Assembly (NCBI RefSeq): GCF_018881775.1
Contig: NZ_JACVPR010000001.1
Coordinates: forward strand, 992,001 to 1,056,000
Origin: Polynucleobacter sp. MWH-Loch1C5
GTDB taxonomy: Bacteria; Pseudomonadota; Gammaproteobacteria; Burkholderiales; Burkholderiaceae
Length of the DNA stretch: 64,000 nucleotides
Direction of reading: 5' to 3'
Shown here: piece after piece, positions 41,890-52,128 of the stretch
Position numbering within the stretch: the first letter of the stretch is position 1
Layout of the letters: every line of letters starts with the position of its first letter
Notes under the pieces: generated by a model
Told to the model about the DNA's origin: nothing
Database searches by the model: none
The model's input: only the letters and a program-made list of their open reading frames with translations
Translations under genes and position numbers: made by a program

Positions 41890-42724
41890 GATCTTGCGGT
41901 TTGCTAGCAAGAATAATGTGAATTTGTCTCGCGTCAGCTCGTTGTATCTCAAACTCATAGTCTCCGAGTTTGATTACATCGCCTTTATGAGGAAGTTTGC
42001 CAAGATGTTTAAGGATGAAGCCGGCAAGAGTATCGTTGTCCTCATCATAAAAGCTGGTGTTGAGAAACTGGTTCACTTGCTCGAGTTCAGCAATGCCTTT
42101 GATTCTAAATTTTCCATCGTTGGTCTGGATAATGTTGTCTTCAGAATCATCGATGTCATGCTCATCCTCGATGTCGCCTACGATTTGCTCGAGTACATCT
42201 TCAATGGTGACTAAACCTGCAATGCCACCATATTCATCGACGACCATTGCTAGATGGTTGCGATGCTCACGGAAGTCTCGAAGCAAGACACCTAAGCGTT
42301 TGGATTCAGGAATAAATACTGCCGGTCTGAGCCAATCACGTATATCAAAACCTTCTTCTTGAGAATGGCGTAGTAAATCTTTGGCTAGTAGTATGCCAAT
42401 GACGTTATCACGACTGTTTTCATAGACTGGAAAGCGAGAGTGGGCAGCTCGAATAACTTCATTAATGGTGTCTTCAAGTGATGCATTGATATCGATCCAG
42501 TCGATTTGCGAACGAGTGACCAAGATATCTCGAGCAGTCATTTGACCCACTTGGAAAACACCTTCGATCATAGCTAATGCATCTGCATCGATCAAACCTT
42601 CTGATTGAGCTTGGCGAAGAGTTTCAAGTAGTTCTGCTCTTTTTTCCTCGGCAGAGGCAGGCGATGGGGACAGTAAACGTCCTAATTTTTCGAGTAAGGT
42701 TTGCGACTCAGGTTCTGCTGACAT
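41882..42724 (-). CDS. corC: CorC/HlyC family CBS-domain protein
   Basis: MTARDILVTRSQIDWIDI; HLAMVVDEYGGIAGLVTIEDVLEQIVGDIEDE; C-terminal CorC_HlyC domain. Confidence 0.93.
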   Translation of the reverse strand: MSAEPESQTLLEKLGRLLSPSPASAEEKRAELLETLRQAQSEGLIDADALAMIEGVFQVGQMTARDILVTRSQIDWIDINASLEDTINEVIRAAHSRFPVYENSRDNVIGILLAKDLLRHSQEEGFDIRDWLRPAVFIPESKRLGVLLRDFREHRNHLAMVVDEYGGIAGLVTIEDVLEQIVGDIEDEHDIDDSEDNIIQTNDGKFRIKGIAELEQVNQFLNTSFYDEDNDTLAGFILKHLGKLPHKGDVIKLGDYEFEIQRADARQIHIILASKPQDLD

Positions 42725-42754
42725 AATGCCTAAGCATAACGGATTTTTGTGATA

Positions 42755-43210
42755 TTACAAATAAGGATTTGCAATTTTGAGTTTTTGCAAAATGGCTACT
42801 TCCAAGCTCTCCATGGCTTCTGCCTCAATTTCATCTTCGTGATCAAAACCTTGGGCATGGAGTGCCCCATGCACCAAAAGATGGCTTAAATGATCAACAA
42901 TACTTTTTCCTTGAGTTTTGGCTTCTTGCACCACTATGGGCCAGCAAATCACTAAGTCGGAGTGGAGCGCTTGACCTGGTGTGTGATAGTTGAAGGTCAG
43001 AATATTGGTGGCATAGTCTTTATTGCGATAAGCCGCATTCAGTTTGCGGCTTTCTGCTTTACCGGTAAAACGTAAAGTCAATTGCGCATCATTTTGAATA
43101 GTCATGCGCAATATTTTTTTTAATTGAGCCACACTCATGATGGCATTGATAGATTCCTCTAATTTGGCTGTGCCAAATTGAATCTCAATGAATACTTTAT
43201 TCGACTTCAT
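42755..43210 (-). CDS. ybeY: Endoribonuclease YbeY / rRNA maturation factor
   Basis: [18 protein letters not shown] zinc motif. Confidence 0.93.
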   Translation of the reverse strand: MKSNKVFIEIQFGTAKLEESINAIMSVAQLKKILRMTIQNDAQLTLRFTGKAESRKLNAAYRNKDYATNILTFNYHTPGQALHSDLVICWPIVVQEAKTQGKSIVDHLSHLLVHGALHAQGFDHEDEIEAEAMESLEVAILQKLKIANPYL

Positions 43211-44547
43211 TCTTGAATGATGAGCTCACCTCTAAGAGAGTGAGCTAAAGCTTCTGTGTATTTAACAGGTAGCAATTTACCAATTAGGCGACGTGCTTGA
43301 TCGTTGCCGATGTCAATATTGACCACGCGATTATTCTCGGTGCGCCCCTGAAGACGTAGGCCATCTTTGGCCATACTTTCAATCATGACTAATTCTTCTT
43401 GACCAACCATGGATTGGCTGATTTCAAGAATATGCTTATCAATTTGTCCCACAAGACGTTGTAAGCGTGCGACTTTTGTGGCGCGCGGTGTGTCGTCTTT
43501 TAGATTTGCTGCAGGCGTGCCTGGGCGTTCGCTGTAAATAAAGCAGTAACTATTATCGAAATATAAATCTTCAACCAGACGCATGAGCATCTCAAAGTCT
43601 TCATCAGTTTCGCCAGGGAAACCGACAATAAAATCACTTGAGAGTGAAAGGTTAGGTCGTATTGCTTTGACTTTACGTATGACACTTTTGTATTCAAGAC
43701 TTGTATAGCCACGTTTCATGGCGGCCAATATCTTGTCTGAGGCATGTTGCGCTGGAAGATGTAAGTGATTGACGAGTTTAGGTAACTTTTCGTAGCAATC
43801 AATCAGGCGTTGCGTAAATTCTTTAGGATGACTGGTTGTAAAACGAATTCGTTGAATGCCTGGGATCTCTGAAACATACTCAAGGAGTAAAGCGAAGTCA
43901 GCAATTTCTGAGGTGTTACCCATTTTGCCACGATACGCATTCACGTTTTGACCTAGTAGGTTAATTTCTTGAACGCCTTGGGCTGCTAAAGTAGCTACTT
44001 CCGTCAGCACGTCATCTAAGGGTCTAGAGACTTCTTCGCCGCGAGTGTATGGCACAACGCAGTAGCTACAGTATTTAGAGCAGCCTTCCATAATCGATAC
44101 ATAAGCTGCACCACCTTCGACTCGAGCCGGAGGTAAGTTATCAAACTTTTCAATTTCCGGGAAGCTGATGTCGACTTGAGGCAGGCCACTTTGACGGCGC
44201 GCAGAAATTAAATCAGGCAGGCGGTGTAGGGTTTGCGGGCCAAATACCAAATCAACATAAGGAGCGCGATTAATAATATGCTTACCTTCTTGGCTGGCCA
44301 CACAACCACCAACACCAATGATCAGTTCTGGCTTAATGGCCTTGAGCTCTTTGAGTCTACCTAGGTCAGAAAAAACTTTTTCCTGAGCTTTTTCTCTGAC
44401 AGAGCAAGTATTCAAAAGAATGACATCAGCATCCTCTGGGGTTTCTGTCTGAACAAGTCCTTCTTTGGCATGTAAGACGTCAGCCATCTTGTCAGAGTCA
44501 TATTCATTCATCTGACAACCAAAAGTGCGGATATAAACTTTTTTCAT
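43207..44547 (-). CDS. miaB: tRNA-2-methylthio-N6-dimethylallyladenosine synthase
   Basis: [16 protein letters not shown]; radical SAM motif [15 protein letters not shown]. Confidence 0.97.
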   Translation of the reverse strand: MKKVYIRTFGCQMNEYDSDKMADVLHAKEGLVQTETPEDADVILLNTCSVREKAQEKVFSDLGRLKELKAIKPELIIGVGGCVASQEGKHIINRAPYVDLVFGPQTLHRLPDLISARRQSGLPQVDISFPEIEKFDNLPPARVEGGAAYVSIMEGCSKYCSYCVVPYTRGEEVSRPLDDVLTEVATLAAQGVQEINLLGQNVNAYRGKMGNTSEIADFALLLEYVSEIPGIQRIRFTTSHPKEFTQRLIDCYEKLPKLVNHLHLPAQHASDKILAAMKRGYTSLEYKSVIRKVKAIRPNLSLSSDFIVGFPGETDEDFEMLMRLVEDLYFDNSYCFIYSERPGTPAANLKDDTPRATKVARLQRLVGQIDKHILEISQSMVGQEELVMIESMAKDGLRLQGRTENNRVVNIDIGNDQARRLIGKLLPVKYTEALAHSLRGELIIQE

Positions 44548-44549
44548 AA

Positions 44550-45815
44550 TTACAGTAATTGAAAGGCGATGATCGCTACTATGGTTGGGGGTAGTGCAGC
44601 TAAGAAGAGCCACAGTGCGGATACATTTCCATCCGGAAAATGCTCACGGAGTATCGACATACCAGCAGGGTTAGGTGCATTAGCAATCACGGTTAAGCCG
44701 CCGCCCGTAATTGCACCTGCTACTAGGGCATATTTAAATTCATCGCTAACTCCTTCTACCAATGAGCCTAAGTAAGTTAGAGCAGCATTATCTGTGACTG
44801 CAGTTAAAGCGGTTGCGCCGAAGTAAACCACAGTAGAACTCATACTTTCTAATGTGGGTTGCAGCCACCACTGTTGCATACCACCTAAGACGACTAAGCC
44901 GGCTAAGAAGAATGCCACCATTAAAGCCTCTTTTAATAAAAGACGGCTCTGATATTTGGCATATGCATGGGTGTAACCTAGGAAGAAAAGTAGTAAACCC
45001 ATGAAGACCACAGGATGGTGTGCAAAAACCACAATACTGGCCAAGAAGAATAAATGAACGGCAACGACAAACCAGGGTATTTCATCCGCTTTGTCATTCG
45101 TAGCTTGTTTAGGTAGATCTTTATGAACCAAGAGGGTTAAAAGAACTGTGTTCACTAGTACGGCAAGTGCTGCTTTTGTACCAAAGGTATAGAAAACAAA
45201 GCTGGTCGACCAATTCCAAGTGCTAGCCACCATCAAAATCGGAGGAGCTGCAAAGTTAGTCAATGCACCACCAATCGAGATATTGACAAATAAGACACCA
45301 ATGGTGAGATACATCAACTTCGTGTTTTTGGTCTGACTAAAGATTTTTTTCTTTAGCAGTAATGCTGCCAAGGTCATTGCAGCCGGCTCGGTGATAAATG
45401 AGCCTAAAAGGGGCACTAGGCTTAGAGTGACAAAGTAATTCGTGATGTTTGCATTGAGGCGAAATAGTTGACTGAGTAAGCCAGAGACTATGCGCACGAG
45501 TTCAGACGCAAAATGTAAGATCGGACGGCTTGCAGCTACAACCATAATGGCGAAAACAAATAAAGGCTCGGTATAGTTTCTGCCTTCGACATATTCAATC
45601 GATGACTGAATAGACCCTGATTGAGCTGCCATAAATAAAACTAGGACCATCGCCCAGAAGCCAAACACAGCCTCCACTTCGCCCAAGAGATGCCAGAGGC
45701 CTGCGTGATTGGGTTGTTTGTGAGCAAGTCTCTCGAAGAGGCTAGCAGAAAAAGTATGAAGTACTGCAATACAGAACAGCGTAGTCGCAATAATTTGTAC
45801 GGTGGTTGGATTCAT
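44550..45815 (-). CDS. Putative Na+/H+ antiporter, multi-TM membrane protein
   Basis: ~421 aa polytopic protein resembling Na_H_antiport families; conserved [17 protein letters not shown] and [14 protein letters not shown]. Confidence 0.75.
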   Translation of the reverse strand: MNPTTVQIIATTLFCIAVLHTFSASLFERLAHKQPNHAGLWHLLGEVEAVFGFWAMVLVLFMAAQSGSIQSSIEYVEGRNYTEPLFVFAIMVVAASRPILHFASELVRIVSGLLSQLFRLNANITNYFVTLSLVPLLGSFITEPAAMTLAALLLKKKIFSQTKNTKLMYLTIGVLFVNISIGGALTNFAAPPILMVASTWNWSTSFVFYTFGTKAALAVLVNTVLLTLLVHKDLPKQATNDKADEIPWFVVAVHLFFLASIVVFAHHPVVFMGLLLFFLGYTHAYAKYQSRLLLKEALMVAFFLAGLVVLGGMQQWWLQPTLESMSSTVVYFGATALTAVTDNAALTYLGSLVEGVSDEFKYALVAGAITGGGLTVIANAPNPAGMSILREHFPDGNVSALWLFLAALPPTIVAIIAFQLL

Positions 45816-45861
45816 AAAAGGCCCTTTCTCTGGGAGATATTTTAAGCCTTTATGTGAATAA

Positions 45862-45877
45862 ACCGCCAAACGGCGGT
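45862..45877 (-). terminator. Weak putative terminator after the DsrE-like gene
   Basis: ACCGCC-AAAC-GGCGGT; short T-run on minus strand (TTTATTC). Confidence 0.35.
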
Positions 45878-45907
45878 CTATAGAGTGTTATGGTTATTTA
45901 TAGAAAC

Positions 45908-46324
45908 TTAGGGGCGCAAATAGGCGTATTTTTCTTTAGCTTGTAGATTGGCTACTTCTGCCACACCGGAAGGCACAATCTTGGCTTCTAAAACGACTTG
46001 CTCTTTGGCAATTTTTCTAGAAACTAAGGTGTTATTGCAGACTCTAAATTCAACACCGCGACTGGCTAGCTCACCGATCGGGCCTGCAAATTTTCCACCA
46101 GCCATGTTTTCGGCACCTTCAAGCAGAAAATCAATGCCTGGGCCATGAGTGACCACAACAATTTTTGCACTAGGATCGGCATTGAGGTGGTTGCGAATAT
46201 TGCCAATTGCACGACTAGCCTGTTGTACACCTTCATTGATGTGATAAACCACTTTAGTTTCTGCATGAGCGAGACTGCTAATCAAAATGGCAGCTACAAA
46301 AGCAATAGATCGACTTATTTTCAT
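45908..46324 (-). CDS. Exported DsrE/DsrF-like family protein
   Basis: Signal peptide MKISRSIAFVAAILISSLAHA; DsrE-like VVYHINEG...IVVVTHGPGIDFLLEGA...VEFRVCNNTL. Confidence 0.8.
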   Translation of the reverse strand: MKISRSIAFVAAILISSLAHAETKVVYHINEGVQQASRAIGNIRNHLNADPSAKIVVVTHGPGIDFLLEGAENMAGGKFAGPIGELASRGVEFRVCNNTLVSRKIAKEQVVLEAKIVPSGVAEVANLQAKEKYAYLRP

Positions 46325-46410
46325 ATTTCCCTCCATGGGCATTGATTGTTTATTAGGTCTTATGCCGTTTAGTCTAACACCAGTTATCTTCACAGAGTTG
46401 TGCCCAAAAT

Positions 46411-46444
46411 AAAAAAGACCCAGCTGAAAACTTGGGTCTTTTTT
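46411..46444. terminator. Bidirectional intrinsic terminator downstream of tRNA
   Basis: AAAAAAGACCCAGCTGAAAACTTGGGTCTTTTTT. Confidence 0.8.
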
Positions 46445-46452
46445 AAGTGTTT

Positions 46453-46529
<77 letters not shown>

Positions 46530-46539
46530 GAAGTTAGAG

Positions 46540-46569
46540 ATTATAGCCCAATCGCTCTAGGAGGAGCAA
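46540..46569 (-). promoter_or_regulatory. Putative promoter of tRNA-Met
   Basis: Minus strand TTGCTC (46569-46564), 18-nt spacer, TATAAT (46545-46540). Confidence 0.6.
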
Positions 46570-46604
46570 TTGGACTATTAGGCTTCTAAAGTAGGTAATA
46601 AAAA

Positions 46605-46627
46605 ACGGCGACCTTTTGAGTCGCCGT
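46605..46627 (-). terminator. Rho-independent terminator of MFS transporter gene
   Basis: Minus strand ACGGCGACTCAAAAGGTCGCCGT followed by TTTTTATT. Confidence 0.8.
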
Positions 46628-46654
46628 TATCTTTTTTGCTTAAGAGACTATGGA

Positions 46655-48319
46655 TTAGTCACCAGCGTAGATATCTCTATCTTTCGTTTCACGCATGAAC
46701 AATGTACCGATAACCAGTGTCATTGCTGCGATGATGATTGGGTACCAGAGACCATAGTAAATGTTACCGTTCTGAGCAACCAAGGCGAAAGAGATTGTTG
46801 GCATCAAGCCGCCGAACCAGCCGTTACCAATGTGATATGGCAATGACATAGATGTATAGCGGATGCGAGTTGGGAACAACTCAACGAGGTATGCAGCGAT
46901 TGGGCCGTAAACCATCGTTACCAAAACAACCAAGAACACTAAGAGAGCTAGTACAGCAGGTACGTTCACCTGGGCTGGATCAGCTTTAGCTGGATAGCCT
47001 GCAGCATTCAAAGCCTCACGAACAGCTTTCTTGAACGCAGCATCTTTAGCTTTAGCTTCATCAGCAGGGATACCTTTAGCTGTGTAACCTTCGATCTCTG
47101 TATCACCAATCTTGATCTTCGCTACTGTGCCTGGTGCGCCAGCAATCGTTTCATAGCTTGCTGAGTTTGAGGCCATTGTTTGTTTAGCGATGTCACAAGA
47201 GCTTGTGAACTTAGCAGTACCTGTTGGGTTGAACTGGAAAGAACACTCAGCTGGATCTACGGTGATTGATGCAGGTGATGTTGCCATTGCTTTTTCCAAT
47301 GCTGGATTTGCATAGTGTGTCAAAGCATTGAAGACTGACAATGGTGTATTCGGGATATAAGTGATGATGGCGAGCAAGAGGCCCAACATGATGATCATCT
47401 TACGGCCGATACGATCAGACAAGGCACCAAATACGATGAAGAATGGTGTGCCGATAACGAGTGAACCCGCAATCAAGAGGTTGGCTGTCTTAGCATCTAC
47501 TTTCAAGACTTGAGTCAAGAAGAAGAGTGCGTAGAACTGACCTGTGTACCAAACAACAGCTTGACCAGCAACCAAACCAAACAATGCCAAGATAACGATC
47601 TTTAGGTTTTTCCATTGACCGAATGCTTCTGTCAAAGGAGCCTTAGAAGTTTTACCTTCTGCTTTCATCTTCTGGAATGCTGGAGATTCGTTCATTGACA
47701 AACGAATGTATACAGAGATACCTAATAAGACGATAGAGAGAAGGAATGGAACACGCCAGCCCCAAACTTCGAAGTTTGGACCAGTCAATTCACGTGTGAA
47801 CAAAATCACGAGCAAGGACAAGAACAAGCCGAGTGTGGCTGTAGTCTGAATCCAAGCTGTGTATGCACCACGCTTACCATCTGGAGCATGCTCGGCAACA
47901 TAAGTTGCAGCACCGCCGTACTCACCACCCAGCGCCAAACCTTGAAGCATACGTAAAACGATCAAGATGACTGGAGCAGCAACACCAATGGTGTTATATG
48001 TAGGCAGAATACCAACGATGAACGTTGCACCACCCATCAATAAGATGGTGACCAAGAAGGTGTATTTACGACCAATCAAGTCACCTAAGCGACCAAACAC
48101 CAAGGCGCCAAAAGGACGTACGATAAAGCCAGCAGCAAATGCCAAAAGGGCAAAAATAAATGCTGAGCCTGCATCGAGACCAGCGAAGAATTGCTTAGCA
48201 ATAATCGCGGCCAATGAGCCGTACAAATAAAAGTCATACCATTCAAATACCGTTCCCAGAGAAGATGCAAAAATAACTTTGCGTTCTTCTGCGGTCATCG
48301 GGGCTGCAGTTTTAGCCAT
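46655..48319 (-). CDS. MFS transporter (metabolite:H+ symporter/ShiA-ProP-like) with ~120-aa loop insertion
   Basis: SSLGTVFEWYDFYLYGSLAAII, GRLGDLIGRK, GGEYGGAATYVAEHAPDGKRG, ELFPTRIRYTSMSLPYHIGNGWFGG. Confidence 0.92.
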   Translation of the reverse strand: MAKTAAPMTAEERKVIFASSLGTVFEWYDFYLYGSLAAIIAKQFFAGLDAGSAFIFALLAFAAGFIVRPFGALVFGRLGDLIGRKYTFLVTILLMGGATFIVGILPTYNTIGVAAPVILIVLRMLQGLALGGEYGGAATYVAEHAPDGKRGAYTAWIQTTATLGLFLSLLVILFTRELTGPNFEVWGWRVPFLLSIVLLGISVYIRLSMNESPAFQKMKAEGKTSKAPLTEAFGQWKNLKIVILALFGLVAGQAVVWYTGQFYALFFLTQVLKVDAKTANLLIAGSLVIGTPFFIVFGALSDRIGRKMIIMLGLLLAIITYIPNTPLSVFNALTHYANPALEKAMATSPASITVDPAECSFQFNPTGTAKFTSSCDIAKQTMASNSASYETIAGAPGTVAKIKIGDTEIEGYTAKGIPADEAKAKDAAFKKAVREALNAAGYPAKADPAQVNVPAVLALLVFLVVLVTMVYGPIAAYLVELFPTRIRYTSMSLPYHIGNGWFGGLMPTISFALVAQNGNIYYGLWYPIIIAAMTLVIGTLFMRETKDRDIYAGD

Positions 48320-48444
48320 GTTTCCTCCTAGTTAATGAAATGAAGGCCGTAAGTATCCCGACCTTGACCACATGATTAATTTGGGGGCTTACCGAATTCT
48401 GACGGCTTAGGGAAATTACTTACTAAATTGGGGTAATACAGGGG

Positions 48445-48666
48445 CTAATCCGTTGATTTATCGATTTTTCTCATCTCTTTGGCGTAGAGCCAGGTGATTA
48501 GGAGGTAAATCAAAATTGCGCCTTGGGCGCCGAACCAATACGTGAATTCCCAGCCATGAAAGCTAAATCTGAGTGGTTCTGGCGCAAGGCCTACAAGCAT
48601 AGTGACGCAGAACCATGCAATCAGTAGCTTGAAAGTCAGTCGCTTATTTTTTTGCCACTTGGTCAT
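48445..48666 (-). CDS. DUF4212 protein (sodium/substrate symporter small-subunit-like)
   Basis: 73 aa MTKWQKNKRLTFKLLIAWFCVTMLVGLAPEPLRFSFHGWEFTYWFGAQGAILIYLLITWLYAKEMRKIDKSTD; start overlaps HK stop by 4 nt. Confidence 0.85.
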   Translation of the reverse strand: MTKWQKNKRLTFKLLIAWFCVTMLVGLAPEPLRFSFHGWEFTYWFGAQGAILIYLLITWLYAKEMRKIDKSTD

Positions 48667-50150
48667 TTGGCATCCGCTGGTAAGGTCACACGAATACATG
48701 TGCCCGAAGGATGGGACTGGTTTTCTTGTGCGTGATCTAGGATCTCAATTCGGCCACCATGTTGTGTCGCGATTTCTTTAACAATCGCTAAGCCCAGACC
48801 ACTGCCCTCCACATCGCTACCCAGGATGCGGTAAAAGCGTTCAAGCACACGTGTACGTTCTTCTACTGGGATGCCAGGGCCTGTATCTTTGACTTCGATT
48901 TCAATAAAGCCTGGCCGACTAGCGCGCTTAACCTCTACGGTGACATGACCGCCGATGGGCGTGTATTTAATGGCGTTATCAATGAGGTTGTTAAATAACT
49001 CGCGCATCATCACGGCATTTCCCATGATGTGTACTGCATATTCGTGGGTATGGCAGCCTAAATCAATTTGTTTAGACCATGCCGCATTAAGCCAATTCTT
49101 GGTGGCTTCTTGAGCGGCGATATTAAGATCAATCTTTGCCCGATCAGACAGATTGGTAGTGTTCTCCATTCTGGCTAAAGAGAGCAGTTGTTGTACAAGG
49201 CGCGCGGCTCGGTTAGAGCTATCGGCAATTTGTTCTAGTGAGCGCTTAAGTTCCTCAGGGTTACTTTCTCTTTGCGCTAACTCCGCTTGCATTTGTAAAC
49301 CAGCTAAGGGGGTTTTGAGTTGGTGAGCAGCATCGGCAATAAAGCGCTTCTGTGCATTGACAGAATCTTCTAGCTGAAAGAGGACCCCATTAAAACTAGA
49401 GATGAGCGGCATGATTTCTTGGGGGGCTGCTTTTTCTTCAATCGGGCTTGTATCTTCTACATGACGATTGCGAATGTGATTTTGTAGAGCGTGCAATGGA
49501 GCTAAACCACGCGTTAGACCAAACCAAACTAAGACCACCACAATCGGCAAAATAATGAACTGCGGCAGAATCACGCCTTTGATAATTTCGTTAGCTAACT
49601 GCGAACGTTTATCAAGAGTTTCCGCAACTTGAACAAGAATGGTGTTTGCATCTAAGTTAGGGTTTTGTGGCAGTAGTGTTGAGGCAATCCTAATTTTTTC
49701 ACCATTGATTTTGGCATCACGGTAGGTGACAACTCCAATTTGAGTCACATCATCAAGACCTGGAATAGGTAAATCTTTATCACCTGCAATTAGGTAACCA
49801 CGTTGGTCGAGTACTTGAAAATAAATACGATCATTTTCATCCGCTTGCAGTATTTGCTTGGCAGAATGAGGTAGGCTCAGGCTGACATTCTCCCCTTGTA
49901 TGCGGACCTGCTGTGCAATCGCTTGCACATTGTTTTCAAGTCCGCGATCAAAAGGTGCATTAGCTATTGATTGAGCCACTAAATAGGTGACCGCAATACT
50001 CATTGGCCACAGCAATAGCAATGGCGCTAACATCCAATCAAGGATTTCTCCAAATAAGGATCTAGGGCCACGTTCTTGAGGTTTGCCCGCTTGAAGTTCG
50101 CTAGGTAATAGCTTTTGCAGTTCCGAATCAATGACGGCTGCCACAGACAT
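48663..50150 (-). CDS. Sensor histidine kinase (TctE-like)
   Basis: H-box RFIADAAHQLKTPLAGLQMQAEL, N-box ELFNNLIDNAIKYTP, G-box VKDTGPGIP / GSGLGLAIVKEI. Confidence 0.95.
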   Translation of the reverse strand: MSVAAVIDSELQKLLPSELQAGKPQERGPRSLFGEILDWMLAPLLLLWPMSIAVTYLVAQSIANAPFDRGLENNVQAIAQQVRIQGENVSLSLPHSAKQILQADENDRIYFQVLDQRGYLIAGDKDLPIPGLDDVTQIGVVTYRDAKINGEKIRIASTLLPQNPNLDANTILVQVAETLDKRSQLANEIIKGVILPQFIILPIVVVLVWFGLTRGLAPLHALQNHIRNRHVEDTSPIEEKAAPQEIMPLISSFNGVLFQLEDSVNAQKRFIADAAHQLKTPLAGLQMQAELAQRESNPEELKRSLEQIADSSNRAARLVQQLLSLARMENTTNLSDRAKIDLNIAAQEATKNWLNAAWSKQIDLGCHTHEYAVHIMGNAVMMRELFNNLIDNAIKYTPIGGHVTVEVKRASRPGFIEIEVKDTGPGIPVEERTRVLERFYRILGSDVEGSGLGLAIVKEIATQHGGRIEILDHAQENQSHPSGTCIRVTLPADAK

Positions 50151-50155
50151 ACCTA

Positions 50156-50866
50156 TCAGAGGGTGGATGAGGAGGAGGGTTCTTTATTGGCAGCGGGAGG
50201 CTGAAACTTTTCTAAGCAGTAGCCCAAACCTCGAATGGTAGCGATACGAATACCGCCCACCTCAATTTTTTTACGTAGGCGGTGAACATAGACTTCTATG
50301 GCGTTATTACTCACCTCTTCGCCCCACTCACATAGATGGTCGACTAATTGATCTTTAGATACAAGGCGACCGACTCTTTTGAGGAGGATCTCTAATAAAC
50401 CTAACTCACGTGCTGATAACTCCAGCATCTTGTCGTCAATATAGGCAACACGACCCACCTGATCGAAATTGAGGGGGCCATGTTTCACGACAGTCGGGCC
50501 ACCGCCAGATCCACGGCGCGTTAGAGCGCGTACTCGAGCTTCGAGTTCCGTTAAGGCGAATGGTTTTGCCATGTAATCATCTGCACCACTATCCAAGCCC
50601 TTGACGCGTTCGTCAGTCGAGTCAGCTGCAGTGAGAATCAGTACGGGGATCATTGAGTTTCTGGCGCGTAAACGCTTGAGAACCTCAAGACCTGTCATTT
50701 TGGGTAAGCCTAAGTCTAGTATTAGAAGGTCAAAAGTTTGAGCTGATAGAGCGAGGTCGGCAGATTGACCGTCTTTTACATGGTCCACTGCATAACCAGA
50801 TTGTCTAAGTGATCTAGTGAGGCCGTCTGCTAGAACATTGTCGTCTTCAGCGATTAGGATTCTCAT
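50156..50866 (-). CDS. OmpR-family response regulator (TctD-like)
   Basis: Receiver domain MRILIAEDDNVLADGL...LILDLGLPKMTG; winged-helix VYVHRLRKKIEVGGIRIATIRGLGYCLE. Confidence 0.95.
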   Translation of the reverse strand: MRILIAEDDNVLADGLTRSLRQSGYAVDHVKDGQSADLALSAQTFDLLILDLGLPKMTGLEVLKRLRARNSMIPVLILTAADSTDERVKGLDSGADDYMAKPFALTELEARVRALTRRGSGGGPTVVKHGPLNFDQVGRVAYIDDKMLELSARELGLLEILLKRVGRLVSKDQLVDHLCEWGEEVSNNAIEVYVHRLRKKIEVGGIRIATIRGLGYCLEKFQPPAANKEPSSSSTL

Positions 50867-50967
50867 ATAACCTTTAGCCCTCAGGGGTCTGTTTTTTTAG
50901 TGTGATACTTATAGTTGCAAGTAGTTTAATAGCTAAATTAAGAGAGACAAAAAAATCTTGCACAAAG

Positions 50968-50987
50968 TACTGTTTTTATATACAGTA
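50968..50987. promoter_or_regulatory. LexA (SOS) box upstream of recA
   Basis: TACTGTTTTTATATACAGTA, containing CTGT-N8-ACAG. Confidence 0.85.
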
Positions 50988-51045
50988 CTCAACATACAGC
51001 AGATTTTTACGGAAAAACAGGCACAGGAACAAGAAAAGGACTCAT

Positions 51046-52128
51046 ATGGACGATCAAAAAAAGACATCTTCAGCCAATCTATCGAATATTGACGGAATGA
51101 GTACTGATAAGCAAAAAGCCTTGAGTGCAGCATTGGCTCAAATCGAAAAACAATTTGGTAAAGGCTCAATCATGCGCTTAGGGGATAGCGAGATTGAGCA
51201 AGATATTCAGGTGGTCTCGACGGGCTCTTTAGGCTTGGATATCGCTTTGGGTGTTGGTGGTCTTGCGCGTGGTCGTGTGATTGAGATTTATGGGCCTGAG
51301 TCATCCGGTAAAACGACTTTAACTTTACATGCTGTAGCGGAAATGCAGAAGCTCGGTGGGACTTGTGCATTTATCGATGCTGAACATGCGCTCGACGTAC
51401 AGTATGCTGCCAGACTAGGCGTAGATGTTAATAACCTATTGATCTCACAGCCAGACACAGGTGAGCAGGCATTAGAAATTGCAGACGCATTGGTGCGTTC
51501 TGGTTCGATTGACTTAATCGTGATTGACTCTGTAGCTGCCTTGGTGCCAAAAGCAGAAATCGAAGGTGATATGGGGGATTCATTACCAGGTTTACAGGCA
51601 CGTTTGATGAGTCAAGCTTTAAGAAAGCTCACAGGAACAATCAAGCGTACTAATTCGATGGTGATTTTCATCAACCAGATTCGTATGAAGATTGGCGTGA
51701 TGTTTGGTTCGCCTGAAACCACCACGGGTGGTAATGCCCTCAAGTTCTATGCTTCTATGCGTCTAGATATTCGTCGTATCGGTAGTATCAAAAAAGGTGA
51801 TGAAGTCGTAGGTAATGAAACTCGTGTCAAGGTGGTTAAAAACAAAGTATCTCCACCATTTAGAGAAGCCTTGTTTGACATCATGTACGGTGAAGGTATT
51901 TCCCGACAAGGTGAAATCATCGATCTGGGCGTGGAGTGCGGCATCGTGGATAAATCAGGCGCTTGGTACAGTTATAACGGTGATCGTATTGGCCAAGGTA
52001 AAGATAATGTGCGTGAGTTTTTGAAAGAAAACCCAGAAATCGCTCAAGAGATCGAAGCTAAGATTCGTGAAAAATTGGGTGTGAAGGGTGGCACTGTATT
52101 GAGCCCTAAAGAAGAGGCTGATGCCTGA
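51046..52128 (+). CDS. recA: Recombinase A
   Basis: [59 protein letters not shown]. Confidence 0.98.
   Translation: MDDQKKTSSANLSNIDGMSTDKQKALSAALAQIEKQFGKGSIMRLGDSEIEQDIQVVSTGSLGLDIALGVGGLARGRVIEIYGPESSGKTTLTLHAVAEMQKLGGTCAFIDAEHALDVQYAARLGVDVNNLLISQPDTGEQALEIADALVRSGSIDLIVIDSVAALVPKAEIEGDMGDSLPGLQARLMSQALRKLTGTIKRTNSMVIFINQIRMKIGVMFGSPETTTGGNALKFYASMRLDIRRIGSIKKGDEVVGNETRVKVVKNKVSPPFREALFDIMYGEGISRQGEIIDLGVECGIVDKSGAWYSYNGDRIGQGKDNVREFLKENPEIAQEIEAKIREKLGVKGGTVLSPKEEADA

Noticed and set aside
46546-46582. Hairpin AGTCCAATTGCTC/GAGCGATTGGGCT considered as a small RNA
   Set aside because: It lies between the -35 and -10 of the predicted tRNA promoter, so it is probably not within a transcript; kept only as a low-interest dyad.
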